From CAYSPO01 sp964432945 (GTDB lineage: Bacteria; Bacillota; Clostridia; Tissierellales; Peptoniphilaceae), in the NCBI GenBank assembly GCA_964432945.1, contig CAYSPO010000005.1, forward strand, positions 1 through 50,279: a stretch of DNA of 50,279 nucleotides, in the 5' to 3' direction. This document shows, one piece after another, positions 1 to 8,598 of this stretch. Every line of letters starts with the position of its first letter. Within the stretch, counting starts at the first letter, position 1. The notes beneath the pieces are model-generated. The model had not been told where the DNA came from. It did not search any database and saw only the letters and a list, made by a program, of their open reading frames with translations. A program made the position numbers and the translations under genes.

Positions 1-468
1 TAAATTATAGTAATCATTTTGGTTTAATTCTCCGAAACATAAATGAACTCTATCATATGTCCTAGTTTCTCCGTTTTCAGTTTCAAGTTCCCAACTATTT
101 CCATTTTTATCTATTCTTATTATCTTTTCTTCAATTAAATTAGCTTCAAAATTCTTAGCACTTTCCTTCATTCTTGACTTTGTATATTCTCCAAAAATTG
201 GTCTTGGAGTATAAACAGGTTTTTCTATACCTTCATCATCTAACCAATCAGCTAGGTCATCATTATTTTCATAATCATAAGATAATTTTCTTGTCTTTAG
301 ATTTAAGAGAAGATGTTTTGAATCATCTCTATAAGGATAACCTCTTCCCATACTATGAGAAGAATCATAGCAGTCAATAGATATAAGTGATGGATCTACT
401 TCTTTTTCATATGCTGCTAACACAGCCATACCAGAAGAACCCATACCAACAATAGCAACTTTTTCCAT
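1..468 (-). CDS. FAD/NAD(P)-binding protein, N-terminal part
   Basis: Partial gene, cut by the left edge; the first 156 codons are present. It begins MEKVAIVGMGSSGMAVLAAY, a Rossmann dinucleotide-binding GxGxxG motif directly at the N terminus. A GRGYPYRDD segment and a later CFGE strand follow, as in the FAD/NAD(P)-binding family with a hydroxyacylglutathione-hydrolase-like or ornithine-oxygenase-like fold. The ATG at 468 has a strong GGAGGT site just upstream (plus-strand acctcc at 473-478). The substrate cannot be told from this fragment. It is divergent from the M29 peptidase gene. Confidence 0.65.
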   Translation of the reverse strand, partial: MEKVAIVGMGSSGMAVLAAYEKEVDPSLISIDCYDSSHSMGRGYPYRDDSKHLLLNLKTRKLSYDYENNDDLADWLDDEGIEKPVYTPRPIFGEYTKSRMKESAKNFEANLIEEKIIRIDKNGNSWELETENGETRTYDRVHLCFGELNQNDYYNL

Positions 469-664
469 TAATACCTCCATGAAATATTTATATATAATCT
501 ACAACAATCTTACCCTTAATTCATACTAGTAACATAGGGATTACTAATATAACATTAGATAGGAAAACTAAACTTATGAAAGTAAATAAATATATTATTT
601 TAGTAGATGATATATGATAAAATAAAATTAATAAGTGATTATATTTTACTAATATGGAGGAAAA

Positions 665-1903
665 ATGGAAAATTTCGAAAAAAAATTAGATGAGTATGCA
701 AAGTTAATAGTTAACTTTGGTGCTAATGTTCAAGAAGGTAAACCTGTTAAAATAAGCTGTCCCGTAGATGAAGCTGAGTTTGCTAGACTTCTAGTTAAAT
801 ATGCTTATGAAAGAGGAGCAAGTGAAGTTAAGATAAATTGGATAGATGACTTTTCTACAAAAGAAAGATATTTACATGCAGACGAAGAAGTTTTGAAAAC
901 AGTTCATGGCTTTACAGTAGATGAATTAGAATACTACTATAAAAATGATGTAACTATGATTTCAATTTATGCTGAAGATCCAGAACTTCTTAAAGATGTT
1001 GATCCTAATAGAATAAAGATGGCTCAAGAAGCAAGAAATAAAGCTACCAAGCACTTAATGAAATATACAATGAACGATATTTGTTCTTGGATAGTTGTTT
1101 CTGTTCCAACTGTCGCTTGGGCAGAAAAAGTATATCCTGACTTAAAAGGCCAAGAAGCGAAAGATAGAATGTGGGAAGATATTTTCAAATTTACAAGAGT
1201 TAATGGAAGTGGAGATGCCATTGAAAAATGGGAAGAACACTTAACTACTCTTGGAAGAAGAGCTAAAATATTAAATGAAAAGAACTTAAAAGAACTAGTA
1301 TATAAATCAGATAATGGAACTGATTTAACAGTTGGATTAGCTAAAAATCATATCTGGGGAGAAGCAAAGGCTACAAATATAAATGGAACAAGATTTGTTC
1401 CTAATATGCCAACAGAAGAAATTTATACATGCCCAGATAGAAACAATGTTAACGGTAGACTTAAATCTACATTACCATTAAGCTACAATGGTGTTTTAAT
1501 TGAGGGAATGGACTTAACTTTTAAAGATGGACTTTTAGTTGATTATAAGGCAGAATCAGGCCAAGAAACTCTAGATATTTTATTAAATATGGATGAAGGA
1601 GCTAAAAGACTTGGAGAAGTAGCCCTTGTACCTCATGACTCTCCAATATCAAATGCTAAAACAATTTTCTTTAATACCTTATTTGATGAAAATGCATCTT
1701 GTCACTTTGCTTTTGGTAAGGCTTATCCTACTACTATAAAAGGTGGGGAAGACAAAACAGATGAAGAATTAGTTGAACTTGGAGTAAATGACTCTGCAGT
1801 TCACGAAGACTTTATGGTGGGAAGCGATAGTCTTTCAATCGTTGGTATAGAGCAAGACGGAAGCGAATTTATTATCTTTGAAAATGGAAATTTTGTTTTC
1901 TAA
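665..1903 (+). CDS. M29-family metallo-aminopeptidase (AmpS/PepS type)
   Basis: Cytoplasmic aminopeptidase that removes N-terminal residues from peptides using two divalent metal ions. The length of 412 aa is normal for family M29. The metal-ligand set of AmpS/AmpT is visible at the expected positions: E251 (MPTEEIYT), E318 (GEVALV), E342 and H347 (LFDENASCH), H380 and D382 (VHEDFMVGS). There is no signal peptide. The ATG has TATGGAGGAAAA immediately before it. Monocistronic: an intrinsic hairpin follows within 10 nt, and the next gene is convergent. Confidence 0.93.
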   Translation: MENFEKKLDEYAKLIVNFGANVQEGKPVKISCPVDEAEFARLLVKYAYERGASEVKINWIDDFSTKERYLHADEEVLKTVHGFTVDELEYYYKNDVTMISIYAEDPELLKDVDPNRIKMAQEARNKATKHLMKYTMNDICSWIVVSVPTVAWAEKVYPDLKGQEAKDRMWEDIFKFTRVNGSGDAIEKWEEHLTTLGRRAKILNEKNLKELVYKSDNGTDLTVGLAKNHIWGEAKATNINGTRFVPNMPTEEIYTCPDRNNVNGRLKSTLPLSYNGVLIEGMDLTFKDGLLVDYKAESGQETLDILLNMDEGAKRLGEVALVPHDSPISNAKTIFFNTLFDENASCHFAFGKAYPTTIKGGEDKTDEELVELGVNDSAVHEDFMVGSDSLSIVGIEQDGSEFIIFENGNFVF

Positions 1904-1912
1904 TACAACAAA

Positions 1913-1948
1913 AAAAGTGTCATTTCTTTGAAAAGAAATGACACTTTT
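1913..1948. terminator. Bidirectional intrinsic terminator
   Basis: A 15-bp perfect stem (1913-1927 with 1934-1948) around a 6-nt loop has A-runs on one side and T-runs on the other. It can stop both the M29 peptidase transcript and the convergent regulator transcript. Confidence 0.9.
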
Positions 1949-2885
1949 ATATTTTAACTTCATTATTTGATTTAAAGCCACCTGGTCTCATTATATCTAT
2001 TCCATATTTATCTTTGAAAATTCTCACATTTCTTTCTAGATTTGCGTCATTTCTTAAAATTCTAGTAAACCTCATCATTAAATCTATTGATGCTCTAGCT
2101 CCTGTCATACCCATGGAAATCTCAGCGAGAGATTTCCATAAGAGAAGATCTGGCATAAGGGCGTTAATATTATATTTGATTGAAAGCTCAATTCCTAATT
2201 CTGCAAATTGATAAGATTCTTTCGGCTTAGCTAATCCTTCATAAATCTCTGCTATAAGATTTATACATTTTATTTCCATTAAATCGCTTAAAGATTTACA
2301 GTGGGTGAGTCTTTTTAAGATTTCAAGACCTTTATTGTATTGACCGATTGCCAATAAAGATTCAATAAGTAAAAGTATAATCCTACCATCTACTGGATGA
2401 ATAGCTTGTATATCATCTTCTAGAATATTTATATCGTATTGATATTTGAGGTAATAGCTTATATAGTCAATTGCTTCTGTATAATTATTGTGGTAATACA
2501 TTAAATTTTTAGCATAGAGTCTGTGATATTGCTTTTTTGTGTAGTTAATCTTTGCTAAATTTTCCCCATCTTCCTCCATCTGCTCAAGTTTTTTTTCAAT
2601 TACTTTGATTTCATATTCATTATTAAAATCTAAGTTGACATTTTTTTCGTCAACATTTTCAATGAAATCAAATATATCTTTATCAGATAGGGATTTGGTA
2701 TAAAGGGCATATAAGTCTTGGCCTACAAGGTATGATAAAATGTCTAAAGTCTCAACGGTCGGAGATATATTATGATTTACTACATCAAAAAGCTGACCTT
2801 CATCAAGGCCTGTGGCTTCGCTTATATCTGAATAAGAGAGTCCTAAAGCGTCGAAAATATTCTTCAGCTTGTCACCAAATCTCAT
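1947..2885 (-). CDS. XRE-type HTH regulator with TPR-like C-terminal domain
   Basis: 312 aa from the chosen ATG at 2885, which has AAGGAGGAAGAAA in front. A longer reading to 2978 adds a hydrophobic stretch without a ribosome site and was not used. Residues 1-60 form a lambda-repressor-like helix-turn-helix (LSYSDISEATGLDEGQLFDVV). The rest is almost entirely helical with repeated 34-residue-like units, as in Rgg/PlcR-like regulators that sense peptides through TPR repeats. The peptide-sensing role is inference; no short pheromone gene was recognised next to it. Monocistronic. Confidence 0.7.
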   Translation of the reverse strand: MRFGDKLKNIFDALGLSYSDISEATGLDEGQLFDVVNHNISPTVETLDILSYLVGQDLYALYTKSLSDKDIFDFIENVDEKNVNLDFNNEYEIKVIEKKLEQMEEDGENLAKINYTKKQYHRLYAKNLMYYHNNYTEAIDYISYYLKYQYDINILEDDIQAIHPVDGRIILLLIESLLAIGQYNKGLEILKRLTHCKSLSDLMEIKCINLIAEIYEGLAKPKESYQFAELGIELSIKYNINALMPDLLLWKSLAEISMGMTGARASIDLMMRFTRILRNDANLERNVRIFKDKYGIDIMRPGGFKSNNEVKI

Positions 2886-2982
2886 TTTCTTCCTCCTTGT
2901 TTTGTCTTGCATTCCTAGTAATATTATAGCATATATACCAAATATATATAAAAGGTTTAGATATATAATTGGGAACAAAAAA

Positions 2983-3013
2983 AGTATGTCTTCAGCTTTG
3001 CTGAAAACATACT
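2983..3013 (-). terminator. Intrinsic terminator of the small membrane protein gene
   Basis: Stem AGTATG/CATACT continued by TTCAGC/GCTGAA with one internal mismatch, followed on the minus strand by a run of seven T. Confidence 0.8.
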
Positions 3014-3019
3014 AGGTTC

Positions 3020-3316
3020 TTATGATATGTATTGTCTTACTGCATAATCATGTTCTTCGATTGGGTAATAACCTTTTTTATAAAGTTCTTGGATATAATA
3101 TTTATTATAGTTAAATGAAAAAATAATATTTATAATAAAAGATCCAATTCCTGAAGAGGGAATACCAAATACTGCATCTAACAAAAATAGAATTATAAAC
3201 CACTTAAAATCCCCTCTAACTAAGGGAACAAGAAACCCAAAGAAAAAAGTTGTGCAAGAAAAGCCGAGTTTTACTTTTTTAGACTTACCATATGAATTAA
3301 CAAAAATTGCCTTCAC
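3020..3316 (-). CDS. Small membrane protein, DUF2628/HrgC-like
   Basis: 98 aa read from a GTG at 3316; a GGGGGT ribosome site lies about 7 nt upstream. It has the pattern of small DUF2628-like proteins: a short basic N terminus, the phrase KLGFSCTTFFFGFLVPLVRG, one or two membrane segments (about residues 17-33 and 38-70), then a YNKYYI..L..KGY motif at the C terminus. Function is unknown. It has its own terminator. Confidence 0.6.
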   Translation of the reverse strand: MKAIFVNSYGKSKKVKLGFSCTTFFFGFLVPLVRGDFKWFIILFLLDAVFGIPSSGIGSFIINIIFSFNYNKYYIQELYKKGYYPIEEHDYAVRQYIS

Positions 3317-3378
3317 TCTAACCCCCTAATTATATTAATTAGTAATACTATATCATAAAAACTTTGAAACTTAATTTT

Positions 3379-4128
3379 TTATTTCTCACTAAAAGTTTTT
3401 TGAATCCACTTATTAATTTCATTGAGAGTCATCATTCTATTTTCGCCTGCTAATCTTATATCTGTATCCTTTATGGGATAGGCCCCTATTTGTATTTTTG
3501 TTTTGCATTTAATATGGCTAGCATCAGTAGTTTTAGCTAGAATATTATTTTTTCCAATTACAGAAAGCATAGCTTCTGCAAGGGCCTGATCACCGTCATT
3601 AAAATAGCAAAGAGCATATTCACATCTTCTTTCTAGATTGTTGTACTCACTCTTAACCATATCTAAGAATCTATCCCAGCCTAAGTCTAAGGTTTTATGA
3701 GGACAATATTTTCCAGAATAATCTTGGTGCTTGCTAATTTTTGTTATATCCCAGTTTTTCTCTTTTAATAAATAGGCTGTAAGGATTGCTCCATTTCTTT
3801 CAGCTCTTTGAAAAGTTTCTAGATCTGATGTACTCCTGCAAATTTCTATACAAATTCCCTTTCTATTTCCGCATCCAAAATCTCCATCACCTGAATGCCA
3901 AGCATTTCGATTAATATCTACTGATTTTACAAAATCTTTTTCATCAACATAAAAATGTGAGCTAACTTCCCAATCGTTTCGAGAGCTAAATTTAGCTTCT
4001 TCTAAGGCTGATGCTGAATTTGCAGTATTATGGATAACAATTCTGTCAGCTTCCATAGGATAAGGACATTTTAACTTATACTTTTCTTTTGGTATTTTTA
4101 CTTCTTTAAATTTAATTTCTAGTGTCAT
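3379..4128 (-). CDS. N-acetylmuramoyl-L-alanine amidase (Amidase_2/PGRP fold)
   Basis: 249 aa. Cleaves the amide bond between muramic acid and the stem peptide in peptidoglycan. The zinc-binding set of T7-lysozyme-like amidases is present: H33 (IVIHNTA), H134 (ISKHQDYS) and C142 (KYCPHK). After about residue 160 there is a roughly 90-residue tail containing IQIGAYPIKDTDIRLA, probably a wall- or substrate-binding module. There is no signal peptide, as in phage endolysins, but no holin or other phage gene lies nearby. The start at 4128 has AGAAGGAGGAATAAT upstream. Confidence 0.88.
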   Translation of the reverse strand: MTLEIKFKEVKIPKEKYKLKCPYPMEADRIVIHNTANSASALEEAKFSSRNDWEVSSHFYVDEKDFVKSVDINRNAWHSGDGDFGCGNRKGICIEICRSTSDLETFQRAERNGAILTAYLLKEKNWDITKISKHQDYSGKYCPHKTLDLGWDRFLDMVKSEYNNLERRCEYALCYFNDGDQALAEAMLSVIGKNNILAKTTDASHIKCKTKIQIGAYPIKDTDIRLAGENRMMTLNEINKWIQKTFSEK

Positions 4129-4208
4129 ATTATTCCTCCTTCTATTATATTGATTTACATATAAGGAAGTTAATTTATATTTACTATTATATAATAAAAT
4201 CTTTTGTA

Positions 4209-4237
4209 TTGGATTTTTTATTTTTTAATGATATAAT
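4209..4237 (+). promoter_or_regulatory. SigA-type promoter of the pab operon
   Basis: TTGGAT at 4209-4214, a 17-nt spacer, and a perfect TATAAT at 4232-4237. Transcription should start near 4244, so the terminator at 4279 lies inside the leader. Confidence 0.7.
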
Positions 4238-4243
4238 TTAATT

Positions 4244-4310
4244 AAATAAATAGCAAACACGGAACTACATCTCGAAAGAGCCAACCCGATTAAGGGTTGG
4301 CTTTTTTTCT
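4244..4310 (+). promoter_or_regulatory. Leader with intrinsic terminator before pabAB (candidate attenuator)
   Basis: A leader of about 60 nt ends in a 9-bp GC-rich hairpin (4279-4287 with 4294-4302) and seven T, still 26 nt before the pabAB ATG. A small CTC-GAAA-GAG hairpin at 4271-4280 shares two bases with the terminator 5' arm, so the two could compete. Nothing upstream is transcribed in this direction, so the terminator is best read as regulating the operon itself. I do not recognise the known THF, T-box, preQ1 or ZTP aptamer cores in it. Confidence 0.6.
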
Positions 4311-4335
4311 TGAGTTTCTATGAAAGGATGAAAAA

Positions 4336-6339
4336 ATGAAAACTTTAATAATTAATAATTATGATTCTTATACTTACAATATCTACCATATGATTTGGGA
4401 ACTTACTGGGGAAAAGCCCTATTTAATTAAAAATGATGAAATGACAATAGATGAAGTTAAGAATTTAGATTTCGACAATATAATAATTTCATCAGGATCA
4501 GGAACTTATAAAAATGATTTTGGAATTTCCGCTAAGCTTTTTGATGAATTTGATTGTCCTATTTTAGCTTTAGGGGTAATGACTACTGTTTTATATAATA
4601 AAAATGGTGGAAACATTATAAATAGTCCTAGTGCTTTTGCCAAAGAAAGTCAGCTTAGTTTCAAAGATGATAAAATATTTACAGGAATAGAAAATAATTC
4701 TAAAATAGTTAGATATCATTGTCTAGCTTGTGAAGATAAAGAATTAAAAGATATAGAAATTATCGCTTGGGCTGAAGATGGCCATGTTATGGCTATAAAA
4801 GATAAGAATAAAAATCATTACTGCTTACAATTTCAGCTAGATTCTGTTTGCACAGAAAATTCTTATATATTACTTAGAAACTTTTTAAAGTTAAGTTCAA
4901 CAGGTAAAGAATTTCTTTATTATAGAGTTGAGAAAGGCTCATTTGATACGGAAAAACTTTTTTATTCTCTTAAAGAAGATGATAAAAATCTAATGTGGTT
5001 AGACTCAAGTAAAATAGTTGAAGGACTCTCTAGGTATTCTATTTTAGCTACTGCAAGTGATAAAAGAGGTCATTTTATTAAATACTCTATAAATGATAAA
5101 CTTATAGTAGAAAAATTTAATGGCGAAGTAGAAGTATTTGAAAATATAGATATTTTTTCTTATTTAAGAGAGAATATGAATTTTGTGGAAGCTATTAGAG
5201 ATTTAGAATTTGATTTTCAATTAGGATATGTCGGATATCTTGGATATGAACTTAAAGAATTATCAGGATACCAATCAATACACAAGTCAAATCTACCAGA
5301 TGCATATTTAATGTATTCTGATAGGGCTTTAGTATATGATCATTTAGAAGATAAGTTATATATACTTTCTTATTCTGATGATTTAGATTGGCAAGAAGAA
5401 ATTTTAGAAAAAATAAATTCTGATAAGAAATCAAAGATAGCTTCTTTTGAAGAAAAAGCATATCCACGTTTTTATTTTGAAAAATCAAAAGATGAATATA
5501 TTGATGATATAAATAAATGCCAAGAGCTTATAAAGAATTCACAAGCATATGGAATTTGCCTTACAACCAAACTTATTATAGAAGATAAAATAGATGCAAA
5601 TAGTTATTATAAGATTTTAAGAAAATTAAGCCCTGCTCCTTATACTGCTTTAATTAATTTTAAAGATGTATCTCTAGCATCTTCATCTATGGAAAGATTT
5701 ATAAAATTGGATAGAGATAAACTTGTTGAGTCTAAGCCGATAAAGGGTACAGTTAGAAGAGGATTAAATGAAGAAGAAGACCAACGATTAATTGACGGAC
5801 TTAAAAATAATAGAAAAACAAGAGAAGAAAATATAATGGTAATAGATAGTTTAAGAGGAGATTTATCTAAAGTTTGCCAAGCTGGTACAGTTGAGGTAAG
5901 CAAATTCTTAGATGTTGAAACCTATACAACTCTACACCAATTAGTAACTAGTATCCAAGGTAGATTAGATGATGAAAAAGATTTATTTGATTTAATTGAA
6001 GCTTTAATACCAGGGGGATCAATGACAGGTGTGCCAAAAGAGAAAAGTTTAGAGATTTTGGAAAGCCTAGAGAAATCTGCTCGAGGTCCTTATTCTGGTT
6101 CCATAGGCTATATATCAAACTGTAAAACTCTTGATTTAAATATTATTATAAGAACAGCAGTTATAGAAAAAGATAAAGCGAGCATAGGTGTTGGTGGTGC
6201 TATAATAGATGGGTCAGTGGCAGAAGATGAGTTTCAAGAAATATTACTTAAAGCAAAAGGTGCTTTAGGTGCTTTTATGGAGTATTATAAGGGGAATTTA
6301 GATGAAGAAATTCCTATCGAAAATTCAGGAGAAATGTAG
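4336..6339 (+). CDS. pabB: Aminodeoxychorismate synthase, PabA-PabB fusion with degenerate glutaminase
   Basis: 667 aa. Makes 4-amino-4-deoxychorismate from chorismate for folate synthesis. Residues 1-185 are a glutamine-amidotransferase fold and about 195-650 the chorismate-binding domain. PIKGT (468-472, K470) is the signature of aminodeoxychorismate synthase rather than anthranilate synthase; PGGSMTGVPK (559-568) and RGPYSGSIGY are also conserved. The amidotransferase half has lost its triad: the nucleophile elbow reads LGVMTT (M82 for Cys) and the His/Glu segment reads QFQLDS (Q167, D169). Smaller changes in PabB are SMERF for SPERF and RGD for RND. First gene of a three-gene operon. Confidence 0.9.
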   Translation: MKTLIINNYDSYTYNIYHMIWELTGEKPYLIKNDEMTIDEVKNLDFDNIIISSGSGTYKNDFGISAKLFDEFDCPILALGVMTTVLYNKNGGNIINSPSAFAKESQLSFKDDKIFTGIENNSKIVRYHCLACEDKELKDIEIIAWAEDGHVMAIKDKNKNHYCLQFQLDSVCTENSYILLRNFLKLSSTGKEFLYYRVEKGSFDTEKLFYSLKEDDKNLMWLDSSKIVEGLSRYSILATASDKRGHFIKYSINDKLIVEKFNGEVEVFENIDIFSYLRENMNFVEAIRDLEFDFQLGYVGYLGYELKELSGYQSIHKSNLPDAYLMYSDRALVYDHLEDKLYILSYSDDLDWQEEILEKINSDKKSKIASFEEKAYPRFYFEKSKDEYIDDINKCQELIKNSQAYGICLTTKLIIEDKIDANSYYKILRKLSPAPYTALINFKDVSLASSSMERFIKLDRDKLVESKPIKGTVRRGLNEEEDQRLIDGLKNNRKTREENIMVIDSLRGDLSKVCQAGTVEVSKFLDVETYTTLHQLVTSIQGRLDDEKDLFDLIEALIPGGSMTGVPKEKSLEILESLEKSARGPYSGSIGYISNCKTLDLNIIIRTAVIEKDKASIGVGGAIIDGSVAEDEFQEILLKAKGALGAFMEYYKGNLDEEIPIENSGEM

Positions 6340-6341
6340 TA

Positions 6342-7106
6342 GTGGAGATAAATAAAAAGAAAACAGTAAAATTAAATAATGGAATAGAATTTGGTTTAGA
6401 TAAAAAGATTATTATAGCTGGACCTTGTTCAATTGAGTCTAGAGAGCATATATTAATTGAGGCTGAAAATTTGAAAAATTTAGGTGTTGATATATTAAGG
6501 GGTGGAGCTTTTAAGCCAAGAACTAACCCAAGAGATTTTCAAGGCTTAGGATTTGAAGGACTAGAATTTTTGAAAGAAGCAGGAGATAAGTATGACTTGC
6601 CAGTAATCTCAGAAGTTACAAGCGAGGAATATATTGACGATATGTACGATTTTGTTGATATTTACCAAGTTGGAGCAAGAAATATGTATAACTATGAACT
6701 TCTTAAAAAGCTGGGAAAAGTTGACAAACCTGTTCTTCTAAAAAGAGGACTTTCTGCCACTATAAATGAGTGGATTTTCGCAAGTGAGTATATTAGTCAG
6801 GCTGGAAATGACAAAATCATTTTTTGTGAAAGAGGAATAAGATCATTCGACAGTGCAACTAGGAATGTTTTAGATATTGGGGGAGCAGTCCTAGTTCAGC
6901 AAATGACAAATAGACCAGTTATAGCCGATCCTAGCCACGGAAGTGGATTAAGACATCTAGTATATCCTCTAGCCAAGGCAAGCCTTGCAGCAGGGCTTGA
7001 TGGCATTATGGTAGAGTCTCACTTTAATCCCCAAGAAGCAATGACTGATTCGGATCAATGTATTTCCTATGATACATTAGGAGAAATACTTAAATATGTT
7101 AGATAA
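6342..7106 (+). CDS. aroF: 3-deoxy-7-phosphoheptulonate (DAHP) synthase, type I beta
   Basis: 254 aa. Joins phosphoenolpyruvate and erythrose-4-phosphate, the first step towards chorismate. Motifs are those of the KDO8P-synthase-like subclass: AGPCSIES (metal Cys), KPRTNPRDFQG, LLKRG, ADPSHGSG, VESHFNP and SDQ. No regulatory ACT domain or chorismate mutase is fused, so feedback control through such a domain is not expected. It starts at GTG 6342, two nt after the pabAB stop, with AGGAGA at 6327-6332. It overlaps pabC by 11 nt, so translation is probably coupled. Its place between pab genes suggests a supply for pAB. Confidence 0.9.
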   Translation: MEINKKKTVKLNNGIEFGLDKKIIIAGPCSIESREHILIEAENLKNLGVDILRGGAFKPRTNPRDFQGLGFEGLEFLKEAGDKYDLPVISEVTSEEYIDDMYDFVDIYQVGARNMYNYELLKKLGKVDKPVLLKRGLSATINEWIFASEYISQAGNDKIIFCERGIRSFDSATRNVLDIGGAVLVQQMTNRPVIADPSHGSGLRHLVYPLAKASLAAGLDGIMVESHFNPQEAMTDSDQCISYDTLGEILKYVR

Positions 7107-7827
7107 AGATATTATTTTATTTGATGATGGTTTTTCTCATGGCAGAGGTGTTTTTGAAACTATAAAAATAATAGGAAATAAGGCTGAATTTTTAGAACAG
7201 CATCTGGAAAGGATTAACTCTAGCTTAAAATATTTTTCAATTGATAAAATAGTTAGGGAAAATGAAGTTACAAACTATATAAAAGAAAATAATTTAAAAG
7301 ACTGTGCTTTGAATATTTTTGTTTCTGAAAAAAACACAATATACAAAACTAGAAAAGATTTTTATATAGATATAGATAAAGATAAACTATTTAAGGCAAC
7401 ATTAAGCACTGTAAAAAGAAACACAACTTCAAAAATCCTTGCTCACAAAAGTTTTAATTATATGGAAAATATCATGGAAAAAACTTTAGCTAAAAATAAA
7501 GGTTTTGATGAAGTTTTATTTATAAATGAAAAAGGCTATTTAGCAGAAGGAGCTGTGTCGAATATATTTTTTACAAATAACGGTAAATTATATACTCCCT
7601 CTAAAGATTCAGGATTGTTAAATGGCATTATTAGGCAATTTATAATAGACAACTTTGAAGTAATAGAAACTAATATTACTTTAGAAGATATATGTGATTT
7701 TCAGTCCTCTTTTATAACAAACTCGCTAATGGGAATTAGACCTTTGGGAGCTATAGATAATATAAATTTTGAAGTAAGTAAAGAAACAGAAATAATTAAA
7801 GACTATTTTATAAATAGAGGATATTAA
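7096..7827 (+). CDS. pabC: Aminodeoxychorismate lyase (class IV aminotransferase fold)
   Basis: 243 aa, PLP enzyme. It would release pyruvate from aminodeoxychorismate to give p-aminobenzoate. Visible family features are DDGFSHGRGVFETIKI at the N terminus, the PLP lysine in AHKSFNYMEN (K118), GFDEVLFINEKGYLAEGAVSNIFF and the late SLMGIRPL segment. By sequence alone it could be a branched-chain or D-amino acid aminotransferase, but the operon with pabAB decides for PabC. Last gene of the operon; a terminator follows. Confidence 0.85.
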   Translation: MLDKDIILFDDGFSHGRGVFETIKIIGNKAEFLEQHLERINSSLKYFSIDKIVRENEVTNYIKENNLKDCALNIFVSEKNTIYKTRKDFYIDIDKDKLFKATLSTVKRNTTSKILAHKSFNYMENIMEKTLAKNKGFDEVLFINEKGYLAEGAVSNIFFTNNGKLYTPSKDSGLLNGIIRQFIIDNFEVIETNITLEDICDFQSSFITNSLMGIRPLGAIDNINFEVSKETEIIKDYFINRGY

Positions 7828-7828
7828 A

Positions 7829-7863
7829 AAAAGTTCCTAGCTATTAATCTAGGAACTTTTTGT
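7829..7863 (+). terminator. Intrinsic terminator of the pab operon
   Basis: A 12-bp stem (7829-7840 with 7849-7860), an 8-nt loop, and T residues after the stem. Confidence 0.88.
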
Positions 7864-7927
7864 TTAATTGCTTATATAAAGTGTAATAATGCTATAATTA
7901 GTTTATAAAACAATAAAGGGTGAGGCT

Positions 7928-8230
7928 ATGGATATTAATAGAAACAATATAATTGCTTATAAAAGTAAAATTAATAAAGTTAAAAACTCTATTGAAAATT
8001 TTAATGCAGATAAAATAATTGCTGATATCAATAAAAGCCAAACCATTATTCAGAGTAATTTAGCAGAAGATAAAATAGATAATCTTTCTAAAAACATATT
8101 AGATATTCTTTTATCAAATCTTGATTTAAAAAATGATAAAAATCTTAAAGATTTGATTATTCCTTATCAATTTCCAAATTTAAGAGAAAGTAAGTTGGAT
8201 TCTAATGAAAGTAAATTGGATAACAAATGA
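7928..8230 (+). CDS. Hypothetical protein, 100 aa, helical
   Basis: Not recognised. Lys/Asn/Ile-rich, predicted mostly helical, without signal peptide, Cys or membrane segment. The last 14 residues are two near-identical copies of a 7-residue unit (ESKLDSN then ESKLDNK). The ATG has GGGTGAGG 4 nt upstream. A TATAAT at 7893-7898 can serve as its -10 box. The next two genes run the same way, but gaps of about 100 and 23 nt leave it open whether they are one unit. Confidence 0.5.
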   Translation: MDINRNNIIAYKSKINKVKNSIENFNADKIIADINKSQTIIQSNLAEDKIDNLSKNILDILLSNLDLKNDKNLKDLIIPYQFPNLRESKLDSNESKLDNK

Positions 8231-8335
8231 TTAATAATTGAATTTTAACTAATATATATATTTTTATCATTAGTATAAATATATATAATATATATTATCT
8301 CTAAAGTTTGGTATAATTTATATAGGAGGGATAAT

Positions 8336-8575
8336 ATGAAATTTGGAGTAAGAAAACCAAACTTAAAAAAATCTCTTAGGGCAAGAACTACGGGAAAGTT
8401 TAAAAGAAAGATCAAAAGAATGATAAATCCTTTTTATGGTAAAAAGGGTATGGGTTGGATAAGAAATCCAAAAAAAGCCTTATATAATAAAGTATATAAT
8501 AAAACTACAGTTTCAGCTAAAGACTTAGTTAAAGAGGCTGGGAAAGTTATTGATAAAAGTAAAGGTAATATTTAG
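8336..8575 (+). CDS. Small highly basic protein, 79 aa
   Basis: Very rich in Lys and Arg (about one third of the first 55 residues). It contains the stretches ARTTGKFKRKIKR, NPFYGKKGMGW and NPKKALYNKVYNKTT. I recall similar short basic proteins with the GKKGMG...NPKKA.YNKVYNKTT pattern from Firmicute genomes and phage or mobile elements, but I cannot name a function; nucleic-acid binding would fit the charge. Good RBS (TAGGAGGGATAAT) and an extended -10 box (TTGGTATAAT) just upstream of it. Possibly a remnant of a mobile region. Confidence 0.6.
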   Translation: MKFGVRKPNLKKSLRARTTGKFKRKIKRMINPFYGKKGMGWIRNPKKALYNKVYNKTTVSAKDLVKEAGKVIDKSKGNI

Positions 8576-8598
8576 TTAGGAACTATAATAGGTGGATT

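Noticed and set aside
2886..2978. N-terminal hydrophobic extension of the XRE regulator
   Set aside because: No ribosome site in front, while ATG 2885 has AAGGAGG; the HTH normally begins the protein.
3379..4128. Prophage remnant suggested by an endolysin-like amidase
   Set aside because: No holin, integrase, capsid or attachment-site genes nearby; such amidases also occur as chromosomal genes.
4244..4335. Known riboswitch class before pabAB
   Set aside because: Compared from memory with THF, preQ1, ZTP, SAM, T-box and glutamine motifs; no core matched, so it is left unassigned.
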